Shown: positions 9,998 through 18,400 of the stretch, one piece after another
Layout of the letters: each line of letters opens with the position of its first letter
How positions within the stretch are numbered: the first letter of the stretch is position 1
DNA from: Pseudomonadota bacterium
GTDB lineage: Bacteria > Myxococcota_A > Polyangia > Haliangiales > Haliangiaceae
Reading direction: 5' to 3'
DNA length: 64,000 nucleotides
Assembly (NCBI GenBank): GCA_022360315.1
Contig: JAKSDA010000434.1
Location: forward strand, 47,085 to 111,084
The notes under the pieces: model-generated
What the model saw: only the letters and a program-made list of their open reading frames with translations
Told to the model about the DNA's origin: nothing
The model's database searches: none
Position numbers and translations under genes: made by a program

Positions 9998-11461
9998 TCA
10001 TGGAACCGGAACAAAGAGAACCGCGTCGGCGCCCACGTAGCTGTATTCGTCCTGCCCGGCGTTCGAGATCTCCACAAAGCCACTGCTGCCGGCATCGAAG
10101 GAGAAGGTACCCAATGGGTTCCATTCTCCATGGCTGCCGGTACTGCAGTCCTGATCGACGTAGACCGTGGTCGATCCGCCGGCATGGGCGATGGTATGGC
10201 GCACGTTGGAATCGCGTGGACTGAAGCACGCGTTCCACACCGATACTTCGTAGTTGCCAGCCGAAGCAATGTTGGGGGTGAACCGATAGCGGTCCACGAT
10301 GTCGTCGCCACCTTGTGCGTAGACCGAGTTGACGCCGTGGTTCTCGGTTGCCGACAGCGCATCGAACCATTCTCCATCGGCAGAGGTGCCCGGCTCACCG
10401 TTATCGAGCACGATCACGTCATCCCTGACGAAACGCGCGCCGTCAGCTCCGATGTGGTATCCAGCGGCCAATCCGTCGTCGGAGATCTCCAGATACCCGG
10501 CGGTACCGGCATTGAATTGGAATGTTCCCAGCTCCAGCCACTCGCCGTGGCTGCCCGTGTTGCAGTCCTGATCGACGGACAGGGTCGTCGAACCACCCGA
10601 ATGGACAATCGTGTGGGGCACGTTGTTGGCCCGGGGCGAGAAGCAGTTATTCCACACCATGACGCGGTAGTTGCCAGGTCCGGTGAGGTCGGGCGTAAAC
10701 CGGTAACTATCCCGGTCACCTCCACTCTCGGCATAGCGGCCGTCGCGGCCAAAGTGCTCGCTCGCCGTGCCCGCCTTGGGCCAGTCACCGGTGAAGCTCA
10801 CCCCTGCAGGCTCGACGTCGTGTTCGTGATTGTCCATGATGACCTCGGGCTGTCCCAACAGGAAGCGGACGTTGTCGATGATCAAGCCCGAATCGACTAC
10901 CGTATCGCGCACGTCGACCGTGAAGAAACCGATGGTGTGTGCGCCACTCGAGGTGAATGTGTGGCTGAAGGTGGCAAAGCTGGTCGCGTCCTGGAAACCG
11001 AGCGCACCGCCGCCGAGGCCGTCACAGTACTGTACCCGAGACAACACAGTGGCGATACCGTCGATGACCACCCCAGCAAAGTCGTTGTATGGCATGTAGT
11101 CATTGCAGACAAAACGCCAGTCGATCTCGATGACAGAACCGGCGCTGGCGTTGATGCTCTGCTTGAGAGCAGTACCCCTTGTCGCATTGCCCGGTCCAGC
11201 CAGATTGTCGAGCGCGTTGTAACTCATGCCCAGAAAAGACTCGATCGAGGTGTCGGACGTATTGCCACCAGTGGTGATGATGGCGCCGTACGATCCGTCG
11301 GTTCGAGCGAACGACGAGGTGAGAACCTGGCCGTATCCGGTCAGACTCCAGCCGGCAAAATCGCCCGACTCGAAGCTGCCGTTGTCGATTTGTGCGTTCG
11401 CAACACCTGCGAAACCGAGAGAAATAAGAGCCGCTGTAACGATGGTTGAATTCTTGTGCAT
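9998..11461 (-). CDS. secreted protein with two golvesin-like domains
   Basis: 487 residues with a signal peptide cut near ANA-Q (residues 23-24). Residues about 26-190 form a beta-rich extracellular domain opening NGSFESGDFAGWSL, typical of secreted lectin/CBM-like modules. Two tandem repeats follow (about 197-336 and 340-487), each with DN(H/G)E start, YRFTPD/N..GNY(R/E)V.VWN.CFSPR, PHTIVH/AHAGGSTT, VDQDC.TGSHGEW..LGTF and a G(A)D(G/A)..RFV end. This pattern resembles the golvesin C-terminal-like domain found on secreted hydrolases and adhesins; the exact ligand is unknown. No catalytic domain is present. GGAGGT lies 5 bases before the ATG, just after the stop of the upstream lipoprotein, so the two genes are probably one operon. 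Confidence 0.8.
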   Translation of the reverse strand: MHKNSTIVTAALISLGFAGVANAQIDNGSFESGDFAGWSLTGYGQVLTSSFARTDGSYGAIITTGGNTSDTSIESFLGMSYNALDNLAGPGNATRGTALKQSINASAGSVIEIDWRFVCNDYMPYNDFAGVVIDGIATVLSRVQYCDGLGGGALGFQDATSFATFSHTFTSSGAHTIGFFTVDVRDTVVDSGLIIDNVRFLLGQPEVIMDNHEHDVEPAGVSFTGDWPKAGTASEHFGRDGRYAESGGDRDSYRFTPDLTGPGNYRVMVWNNCFSPRANNVPHTIVHSGGSTTLSVDQDCNTGSHGEWLELGTFQFNAGTAGYLEISDDGLAAGYHIGADGARFVRDDVIVLDNGEPGTSADGEWFDALSATENHGVNSVYAQGGDDIVDRYRFTPNIASAGNYEVSVWNACFSPRDSNVRHTIAHAGGSTTVYVDQDCSTGSHGEWNPLGTFSFDAGSSGFVEISNAGQDEYSYVGADAVLFVPVP

Positions 11462-11476
11462 GTGGGACCTCCGTAC

Positions 11477-11851
11477 CTATTCCTGACGAGCAGAAGCGTC
11501 CTCGACGATCAGGTTGTCGTCACCGACGAGGTAAGTGATTCCGGGGCGCATCGGATAGCCGACCGTGCTGTTTTCCACGCAGAGATAGTTGGCCTGGCCA
11601 GTGGAACGCGCCTTCGACGGGAGGTCCCTGCCCCCGGCGACAGCGATATTGTAGTTCCGGCGGACCTCGGCAGCCTCGATAGTGCTGGACGCGTTGCCGC
11701 AATTCTGGCTCTGACTGACTGTCACCTCAACAGGACTCTTGCTATTGTTCACGATGTGAGCGGTCGGTTGATCGTGTTCGATCGCATTGTCGGCGATGTC
11801 CCCGGCACAGCCGACGATCAGAAACATCGCAGCCACAAATAGATTCTGCAT
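11477..11851 (-). CDS. small lipoprotein, unknown function
   Basis: 124 residues from ATG 11851, which has GGAAGAGGG about 7 bases upstream; the open frame reaches 12250 but that extension crosses tandem repeats and has no family-like sequence. A lipobox LIVGC places lipid on C15. The mature part has two more cysteines and a beta-rich look (VNNSKSPVEVTVSQSQNC, YLVGDDNLIVED). No family recognised. It ends 15 bases before the golvesin-like gene, whose Shine-Dalgarno lies in the gap, suggesting co-expression at the cell envelope. Confidence 0.72.
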   Translation of the reverse strand: MQNLFVAAMFLIVGCAGDIADNAIEHDQPTAHIVNNSKSPVEVTVSQSQNCGNASSTIEAAEVRRNYNIAVAGGRDLPSKARSTGQANYLCVENSTVGYPMRPGITYLVGDDNLIVEDASARQE

Positions 11852-12006
11852 ACAATACCCTCTTCCTTTATCCATTCGATCATTACATATGTATTTCACA
11901 ATGTTCTTTTTATTTATAGAACAGATAAATAATATAATATTATGAATATATGTTTCTCGATCTCGATCAAGTATCAGTCTGTACTGTCCAACCAGCGATA
12001 CACTAT

Positions 12007-12104
12007 CCGCCATACACTGTCCGCCATACACTATCCGCCATACACTGTCCGCCATACACTGTCCGCCATACACTGTCCGCCATACACTGTCCGCCATACA
12101 CTGT
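12007..12104. repeat. 14-bp tandem repeat array, seven units
   Basis: Seven head-to-tail copies of CCGCCATACACTGT start at 12007, 12021, 12035, 12049, 12063, 12077 and 12091. The second copy ends CTAT instead of CTGT, and a partial copy (ATACACTAT) precedes the array. The 14-bp period breaks any reading frame at each unit. It lies 155-250 bases upstream of the small lipoprotein start. The adjacent region 11860-11960 is unusually AT-rich. Confidence 0.95.
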
Positions 12105-12237
12105 CCATGATGATGGATCGCGTCATCCCCTGTGTGCAATTTGTATTCTCGGGTGAACTCTACCTCGACAAAACGACCATTGAACCTTCTGTGTTTTTGG
12201 TTGCGTTCAATAGGTAACACATGCCCACGAATATGTC

Positions 12238-12273
12238 CATTACAGGCCATTACAGGCCATTACAGGCCATTAC
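12238..12273. repeat. 10-bp tandem repeat (TACAGGCCAT), three and a half units
   Basis: CAT followed by three perfect copies of TACAGGCCAT (12241-12270) and TAC. On the minus strand this reads TAATGGCCTG. Related but degenerate copies recur at about 12560-12597 (ATTACAGGCC, ATTACCACCT, ATTACGGGCT, ATTACAGCCT). The two clusters bracket a possible Cys-rich small ORF. Confidence 0.9.
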
Positions 12274-12416
12274 GCGATCCGGCCTGGCCGTCGCATGGGC
12301 CGCTTTGCGGCTTGCGCCACCAACAGCGTGTCCCATCGCGCCCACTCCTCGGCTGCTGTGCCCGGTAAGAGTCGGGATAAACGTCGTGTAGAATCGGACA
12401 AATTTTCATGAATCGG

Positions 12417-12572
12417 CTATCGGGTGGTGTGGTACACGTGCTCGGAGCAGGTGGCATCGTCGCAGATACGGCAAAGGGGGGCGCCGCAGGTGTCGTCTAC
12501 TTGCTGCTCTAGTCTTGCATTGCGAACAACAATGGGTAGCGCGTATCTGGCAGTTTGTCTATTACAGGCCAT
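12417..12572 (-). CDS. possible 51-residue Cys-rich small protein
   Basis: The frame starts ATG GCC TGT AAT at 12572 within the degenerate 10-bp repeat cluster and stops at 12417. The C-terminal half reads LEQQVDDTCGAPLCRIC then DDATCSEHVYHTTR, four cysteines and two histidines in a pattern that could bind zinc or form disulfides. No Shine-Dalgarno is clear and no family is recognised. It follows the methyltransferase gene (stop 12635) on the same strand by 62 bases. It could also be chance or a decayed fragment. Confidence 0.28.
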   Translation of the reverse strand: MACNRQTARYALPIVVRNARLEQQVDDTCGAPLCRICDDATCSEHVYHTTR

Positions 12573-12634
12573 TACCACCTATTACGGGCTATTACAGCCT
12601 CGCTGGTAGCAACATACCCGAACAACATTACATA

Positions 12635-14509
12635 TTATGCGGAGTCTGGAACCACCAGGGTACGCCAGGTATCTGGTTCAATGGCATAGGTGCGGCGGAT
12701 CAGGTCGGCGAGGCTGGCCTCGAGTCTGCTTTCACGGCCCTGGCAGGTGTCGCCTTGAATTGTTTGCCTCGCTGCGATGGCCGTACTGATCCGAGTTATC
12801 CGGTCGATCAGCTGGTCCGAGTCCGGGTTGATTGGCGGCAAGGGCAGAGTTGTCAGGTACGCGGTTTTGAGCCGGACATAGCCGCCGCGCAGGGGAATGC
12901 CGGTTTGCCTCAGCCACCAGCCGACCATCGGCGAGTTGAGAATGGCGACGAGGAGGCGCAGAGAGTAGTAGGCGGCGTTTTGACGCAAGCGGATGGCATA
13001 AGCTGAATCCAGGACCATCGCGCCGCTTTTGTCGAGTATGGCGCGGCCGTCTCGAGCTACGTCGGGAACGACGATTTTGGCCTGCTGTGTGCCGAGAAAG
13101 GCCATATTCTGCGGTCGGCCGAAGCGGTAGTAGTGATCACCGGCATGGCGCCCGCTCTCGCGTGCTTCGAGGCGGGGGCGAAAACGCTCGAGATGGGCCC
13201 GTGCGCGCGGATGTTCCGCCAGACGCTCCGGCGACCACAAGGAGCCATCGAGCTGGTAGGGAACGATACAATACACCTGCGACGTTGCGCTGCGATAGCG
13301 TGCTACATCGCGACCGCGCAGGCACGGTCGGCATGCTGCCGACTCGATTTCGATCCATTCACCGGCGCCGGCGGCCTTGCACTGCCCACGCACGATGTGC
13401 CCGTGGATTTCGGCGTTGTCGAGGACATAAACCGGATCGGCATTGGTTCCCGCGCCCTTGACGATGCGCGCCACGTCACCCAGAGTCGGGCCGCGTCCAC
13501 TCACGTGCTCGATCAGTGCGCGTTGCTCGCCCACGGCAAGACGCCAGGGTTGCCCCGACAGCGACGTGGCCGATAGTTGGCCACAGGTCCAACCCGTGTC
13601 CGAGTAACGGGCGACTGTGATTTCACGCGATGATTTGTGCGACAGAAAAACCACCGAGGCATACGTCGTGGCTCCGGCAAAGATCTGGCTGTGGCCGAAG
13701 TCGATCAATGCGCGGACAGCGCTTTCTCGGGCCAATTTTTCGCGGAGCCGGATGGCGAAAGCGGCAGTGAGCCAACGCGACGGTACGACCAGGCCGATCT
13801 CGCCTCCTGGTCGGATCCAATCGAGAGATTGTTCGATGAACGCTGCGTAGAGATCCCACTCGCCGTGGGATGTGGCAGCATATCGACCGCGCAGAGTCTG
13901 CCACAGCGAGTGATCGCTGCGTGAGAATCGGATCGAGCGCAGGTACGGCGGATTGCCGACCACTGCGTCGACCTGTGCGGCATCGGCTGGCGCATCGAGC
14001 AGGGCTTCACAGCAATAGATCGGAGCGCTGGTGCCGAGCCGGGCCCGGGCCAGAGCGGCAAATTCGGGATCGCGTTCCAGCCCGACGACGCAGCGCCGCG
14101 CAATGGCTTCGCGGACGCGAGCCCGGTCGCCGCCACGTTTGATCGCGCGGTCGACGAGCAGCTCGATCGCTGCGGCCAGAAAACGGCCGTCCCCTGCCGA
14201 GGGGTCGAGGACACGCAGCGCTGGGCTGCCGTCGGCCCGCCAGCGCAGCCCGGGATCGGCGAGGCGGGTGTTCAGGGTCTCGGCGACCACGAATGCGACC
14301 AGTGGCGGTGGAGTGAAATAGGCCCCCTGGACGCGTCGGCAGCGCCGTTCGCGCTCGGTGTCGGCGCTACCGCGCTCGCTGCTGGCCAGTTCGGCCAGTT
14401 CACGGCTGAGCTTCTGCAATGCCCGGGGTGCCAACACCGGCCCATCGTACCAGGCATGGCACTGTGGCGGCTCTGATGAGCGGTGCTTTGCGAGGGCTCC
14501 ATGCCGCAC
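12635..14509 (-). CDS. Eco57I/TaqI-type N6-adenine DNA methyltransferase
   Basis: 624 residues. Class gamma methyltransferase motifs in order: motif X GAYFTPPPLVAFV, motif I VLDPSAGDGRFL, acidic GLERDPEFAALAR, catalytic motif IV VVGNPPYLRSIRFS, then GGEIGLVVPSRWL. The C-terminal half (about 340-610) has the look of a TaqI-like target recognition region, including RPQNMAFLGTQQAKIVVPDV and SLRLLVAILNSPMVGWWL. An N-terminal PD-(D/E)XK nuclease, expected in true type IIG enzymes (usually over 900 residues), is absent and no restriction gene is adjacent, so it probably acts as a solitary methyltransferase. Its start is 29 bases from the divergent lipid kinase start. Confidence 0.87.
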   Translation of the reverse strand: MRHGALAKHRSSEPPQCHAWYDGPVLAPRALQKLSRELAELASSERGSADTERERRCRRVQGAYFTPPPLVAFVVAETLNTRLADPGLRWRADGSPALRVLDPSAGDGRFLAAAIELLVDRAIKRGGDRARVREAIARRCVVGLERDPEFAALARARLGTSAPIYCCEALLDAPADAAQVDAVVGNPPYLRSIRFSRSDHSLWQTLRGRYAATSHGEWDLYAAFIEQSLDWIRPGGEIGLVVPSRWLTAAFAIRLREKLARESAVRALIDFGHSQIFAGATTYASVVFLSHKSSREITVARYSDTGWTCGQLSATSLSGQPWRLAVGEQRALIEHVSGRGPTLGDVARIVKGAGTNADPVYVLDNAEIHGHIVRGQCKAAGAGEWIEIESAACRPCLRGRDVARYRSATSQVYCIVPYQLDGSLWSPERLAEHPRARAHLERFRPRLEARESGRHAGDHYYRFGRPQNMAFLGTQQAKIVVPDVARDGRAILDKSGAMVLDSAYAIRLRQNAAYYSLRLLVAILNSPMVGWWLRQTGIPLRGGYVRLKTAYLTTLPLPPINPDSDQLIDRITRISTAIAARQTIQGDTCQGRESRLEASLADLIRRTYAIEPDTWRTLVVPDSA

Positions 14510-14538
14510 CTGGGGTCGAGCATCGCTATACTCCTGCG

Positions 14539-15486
14539 ATGTCAGATCCGCGGACTGTTTTGGTTGTTAACCCGCAATCGCAGAGCGGCCAGCTGGGCCG
14601 CAAATGGCCCGATATTGTCGGGCTTCTCCGCCGCGAGCTGGGCCCTTTCGAAGACCTGCGCACTCGGGGCGTGGGCGATGCTACCCGGCTGACCCGCGAG
14701 GCGCTGCAGAGCGGCGCCAGCTGTGTGGTAGCCGTGGGCGGTGACGGGACTATTAGCGAGGTTGCCGGCGGTTTTTTTACCGATGGCCAGTCAGTGGCCC
14801 GGGACGCCAGCCTGGGCATCTTGCCCTTTGGCACCGGCGGTGACTTCCGCAGGACTCTGGCGATCCCCAAAAATCTGTCTCATGCAGCGCGGATCATTCG
14901 GGCCGGAGCCACCCGTGCCATCGATGTGGGCAAGCTCGAATACACCACGCGGGACGGTGAGAAAGCCCTGCGCATATTCGCCAACATCGCGTCATTTGGC
15001 ATAAGTGGGCTGGTCGATCGATTGGTCAACGAATCACCCAAGCGCTTGGGCGGGAGGATTTCGTTCCTGACTAGCACTGTGCGCGCTACCCTGCGCTATA
15101 CCAACCAGCGGGTCCATATTGTTTTTGACGGCGACGAGGCCACCTCGGTGGATATGACCATCAACACAGTAGCCGTGGCCAACGGCCGCTACTTTGGCGG
15201 TGGCATGTTCATCGCGCCAGACGCCGAACTCGACGACGGTTACTTCGATGTGGTGGCGCTCGGAGATCTCGGCATCAAAGACCTCGTGCTCCAGGGGCGT
15301 CGCCTCTACCGCGGCACCCACCTCACCATGGACAAGGTCAGCCATTGCCGCGCCAAGATGGTCTACGCCGAGCCTGCAGCGCCGGGCGATCGCGTCGAAC
15401 TCGACGTGGACGGCGAAACCCCGGGCCTGCTGCCAGCTACGTTTACATTGCTGCCCAGGGCCTTATCGGTCATCGTCCCGGGCTAG
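14539..15486 (+). CDS. YegS/diacylglycerol kinase family lipid kinase
   Basis: 315 residues from ATG 14539 (MSDPRTVLVVNPQS); the frame is open upstream but overlaps the divergent gene. The nucleotide-binding signature VAVGGDGTISEVAGG, then GILPFGTGGDFRRTL (PxGTxNDFAR-like with GG in place of NN) and a beta-sandwich C-terminal half with RYFGGGMFIAPDAELDDGYFD are typical of the DAGK_cat/YegS fold. It should phosphorylate a lipid alcohol such as diacylglycerol at the inner membrane. The stop codon TAG overlaps the stop of the convergent kinase-ATPase gene by two bases. Confidence 0.9.
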   Translation: MSDPRTVLVVNPQSQSGQLGRKWPDIVGLLRRELGPFEDLRTRGVGDATRLTREALQSGASCVVAVGGDGTISEVAGGFFTDGQSVARDASLGILPFGTGGDFRRTLAIPKNLSHAARIIRAGATRAIDVGKLEYTTRDGEKALRIFANIASFGISGLVDRLVNESPKRLGGRISFLTSTVRATLRYTNQRVHIVFDGDEATSVDMTINTVAVANGRYFGGGMFIAPDAELDDGYFDVVALGDLGIKDLVLQGRRLYRGTHLTMDKVSHCRAKMVYAEPAAPGDRVELDVDGETPGLLPATFTLLPRALSVIVPG

Positions 15487-18400
15487 CTTTTTCGGTCTCG
15501 GTCGAAACCCGGTGCAAAGGTGGCGGTCATTTTTTCGATATCGACGATCCCCTGTCGGGTCATCCACTCGTCGGCGGCAGCGATGAGCGCACGTCCCTCG
15601 TCGCCGCCGATGAGCTCGCCTCGGCGCCGTCTTGCCAGGGCTGCATGAAAGCGCATCGATTTGCTTTCGGCCAGGGAGGCCGCATCAGCCAGTTGCGCGG
15701 CGGCGCGTTCGGGTTGGTCGCGGCGCGCCGCAATGCCCGCCCGGAGGAGCAAGCCCCATGCGCGGGCATAGTCGTGCGGTTCGCGCTCCAGCTGGCGTGC
15801 GGCCCGCGCGGCGTCGCGCAGGCCGCGCGGGCGGTGCTCGGGATGATACGACAGGGTTAGGGCAACACGTCCCCGCAGCTCGTGGTAGATCGCCGCGAAT
15901 CTCGCCATGCGGAACAGCATCGAGCGCTGAAACTGCCGGAACCGGGGCTGGAACTCCTCGACGAATTCCGGCGTCATGCCGGTATAGAGCTGCACTTCTA
16001 CCCGGGCACGCAGCTCTTGCCAGTGCTGGAAATGATATCGACCTTCGGGGCGTACCCAGCTCGTGCGCCTGAGATCTCGCAGTGCCTCGTCGGGTTGGTC
16101 GCGCATGAGGAAAAGCGGGATACACGCCCGTCGCATCGTGGTTTCGAACCACAGATCGCCCCGGTGAGCGGCATCGCGCAGAAATGTCGGAGCACATTCC
16201 TGCCACTCGCGAAACTCGCCGAGCTCGCGCAAAGCGAGAACCAGAAACAGCCGCGATGTGGTGAGCCCGTTGAGACGCCCGTCAATGGGACCGCTGCACC
16301 TCACGTCGCGACAGGTGACCGCGCACTCTCGAAACGACGAGGCCGCAGCCGCATAATCGCCGGTAACAAGAGCTATGTAGCCTCGTATCAACGAGGCCGT
16401 GGTCGCGTGCTCGGTTCCGTCCAGGTTGTCCAGAAGGGCCAGCGCGCGTTTGCTCAATTTTTGGCCGCGCCGGGCCGCGCGCCCGCCGCGAGCGATGAGA
16501 AGGACGCATTCCAGACCCAGCGCCCGGGCCACGCGCTGCGGTTCGCCCAGCTGCAAAGCGACAAGCAGGCTGCGCGACGCAAAAACCGCGCTACACAGAG
16601 GATCGCTGTTGGCCAGGCCCTCGCCGACTGCACGCAGTAGATCGAGCCGCGCCAGGTCGCTCGCAGCGATCTCGCTCTCGTGGCGTTCTGTCCAGCGGTA
16701 GCCGCGCAGCGCCAGCTTGAACCGCTGCCACCAAAGGGATGCGATGGCCTGGCGCGGTTTCTCTGGCAGGGATATGCCGAGATCTGCCAGTAGCGGGCGG
16801 ACGATGTCGAGGCCCTCGTCGTGGCGGCCGCTGATGAGTAGCTGCAGGGCCGCGCGGCGCTGATAATCGCGCCGGGTAGCCGGGTCGGCGTCCTCGGCCG
16901 CGTTCATATGTGCGGCTGCTGCCTCGGGCCCGCGGCCGGCAATGGCCAGTGAATTTCCCAGTTCGAGCTGTGCCTGCTGCAACTTGTCGCCGGTGAGGGT
17001 ACCGAGTTCGATGGCGCGGCCGTAGAATTCGGCCGCGCGCTCGAAGGCCAGGGTTCGAGCGCTCTGCTGTGCAGCCTCGAGTGCGTAGTTGGCTGCCTTG
17101 CACGCATTGCCCGCTGCCGCCCAGTGCCGGAAGAGAAGCTCGACGTATTCTTTGGCGCACTCATCGTTTTCCAGGGCCATTGCCAGACGGCGGTGGCAGT
17201 CTGTCCGGGTCGCTGGGTCGAGACGTTCGAGCAAGCTCTCGCGCACGCGGTCGTGATAGGGCTCCACAGGATCGCCATCGCGAAGGCCGCCGGTGCGAAC
17301 CAGCTGGCTGGCCCGCAAACGCGATACATGGGTGGCGAATTCGGCCGCGTTGCTCCTGGCAGCTGTGCGGATAATACCCTGGGGCAGCCGTGTTCCCGCA
17401 GTGGCCACCAGTTGCAAAATCTGCCCGGCCGGGGGTGGCAGCCGGGACACGCGACTCCAGATCACGTCGTCGAGAAGCGGAGAAGCCTGGCTGGGCGTGC
17501 CCGACATGGCCGCGTGGTGGACCAGCTCGTTGATATACAGGGGATGGCCGCCAGCCTCGCTCGCGATGATCTCGGCGCTGGCCGTGGCGTCCAGTCCGGC
17601 CTGTTCTAACAGGTTCTCGGCCAGAATACGGGCCGATGCCGGGTCGAGCGGGTCGAGGGCCACGATCTCGATCTGGTTCAGCACTTGCATCGATTCGGCA
17701 GATGCCTTGTCGGCACAAGGCGAACTGCCGCAACGCTGGGTCAGCCCGGCCTGGAAGGGCTCTCGAGAGCCGAGGAGCCAGAGCAGAGGCGGAGCCTCCG
17801 GTGGCCGCATGAGCTGGCACAAAAGCATTAAACTGTCGGTGTCGGACCATTGCCAGTCATCCATGAGGACAATGACCCGGCGGCGCTCGGCGAGAAGAAA
17901 AAGAAGCTCGCGCAGAGCGGCAAATGCCCGAGTGCGCAGCTGCCGTGGATCCTTGATTTCGCGCAGTGGACGGGGGGCCCGGGCAATGGCTTCGATCCGG
18001 CCGAGGACCGGAAATACCCGGGGCAACAGCGCTGCATGGCGAGGTATCAGTAGTGCTGCTTCGGTCTCGGGTAGGCTCCAGAGGTACCGCGACAACTCGT
18101 CCACGACGTGATCAAACGCCTTGTAAGGCACATCCTCGCTCTCGTAGCACCGCCCGGCGAGCACGACCGCGGCCTCGTCTGCGGCGGGAGCCTGTTTCGC
18201 AAACGCGTGCAGCAGGGCGCTCTTGCCCACGCCCGAGGCGCCGTGGATGTACACAGCAGCAGGGTTGCCTCGCCGGGTTTTGTCAAACGCATCGCGCAAT
18301 ACAGCGAGTTCGGTCTCGCGCCCAACAAACCGGTCCTGGCTCGAATGCGGCCTGGATTTCCCTACCGTTTGCTCGCTCGAGCTGACCCCGAGTCGTTCGA

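Noticed and set aside
9974..11449. 491-codon plus-strand frame over the golvesin-like gene
   Set aside because: The minus protein has signal peptide, repeats and a strong Shine-Dalgarno; the plus one is a mirror.
11997..12110. 14-bp array as CRISPR
   Set aside because: No spacers between units and far too short; it is a simple tandem repeat.
11852..12250. N-terminal extension of the small lipoprotein to 12250
   Set aside because: It crosses the 14-bp array and low-complexity codons and would destroy the lipobox signal position; the ATG at 11851 has a good ribosome site.
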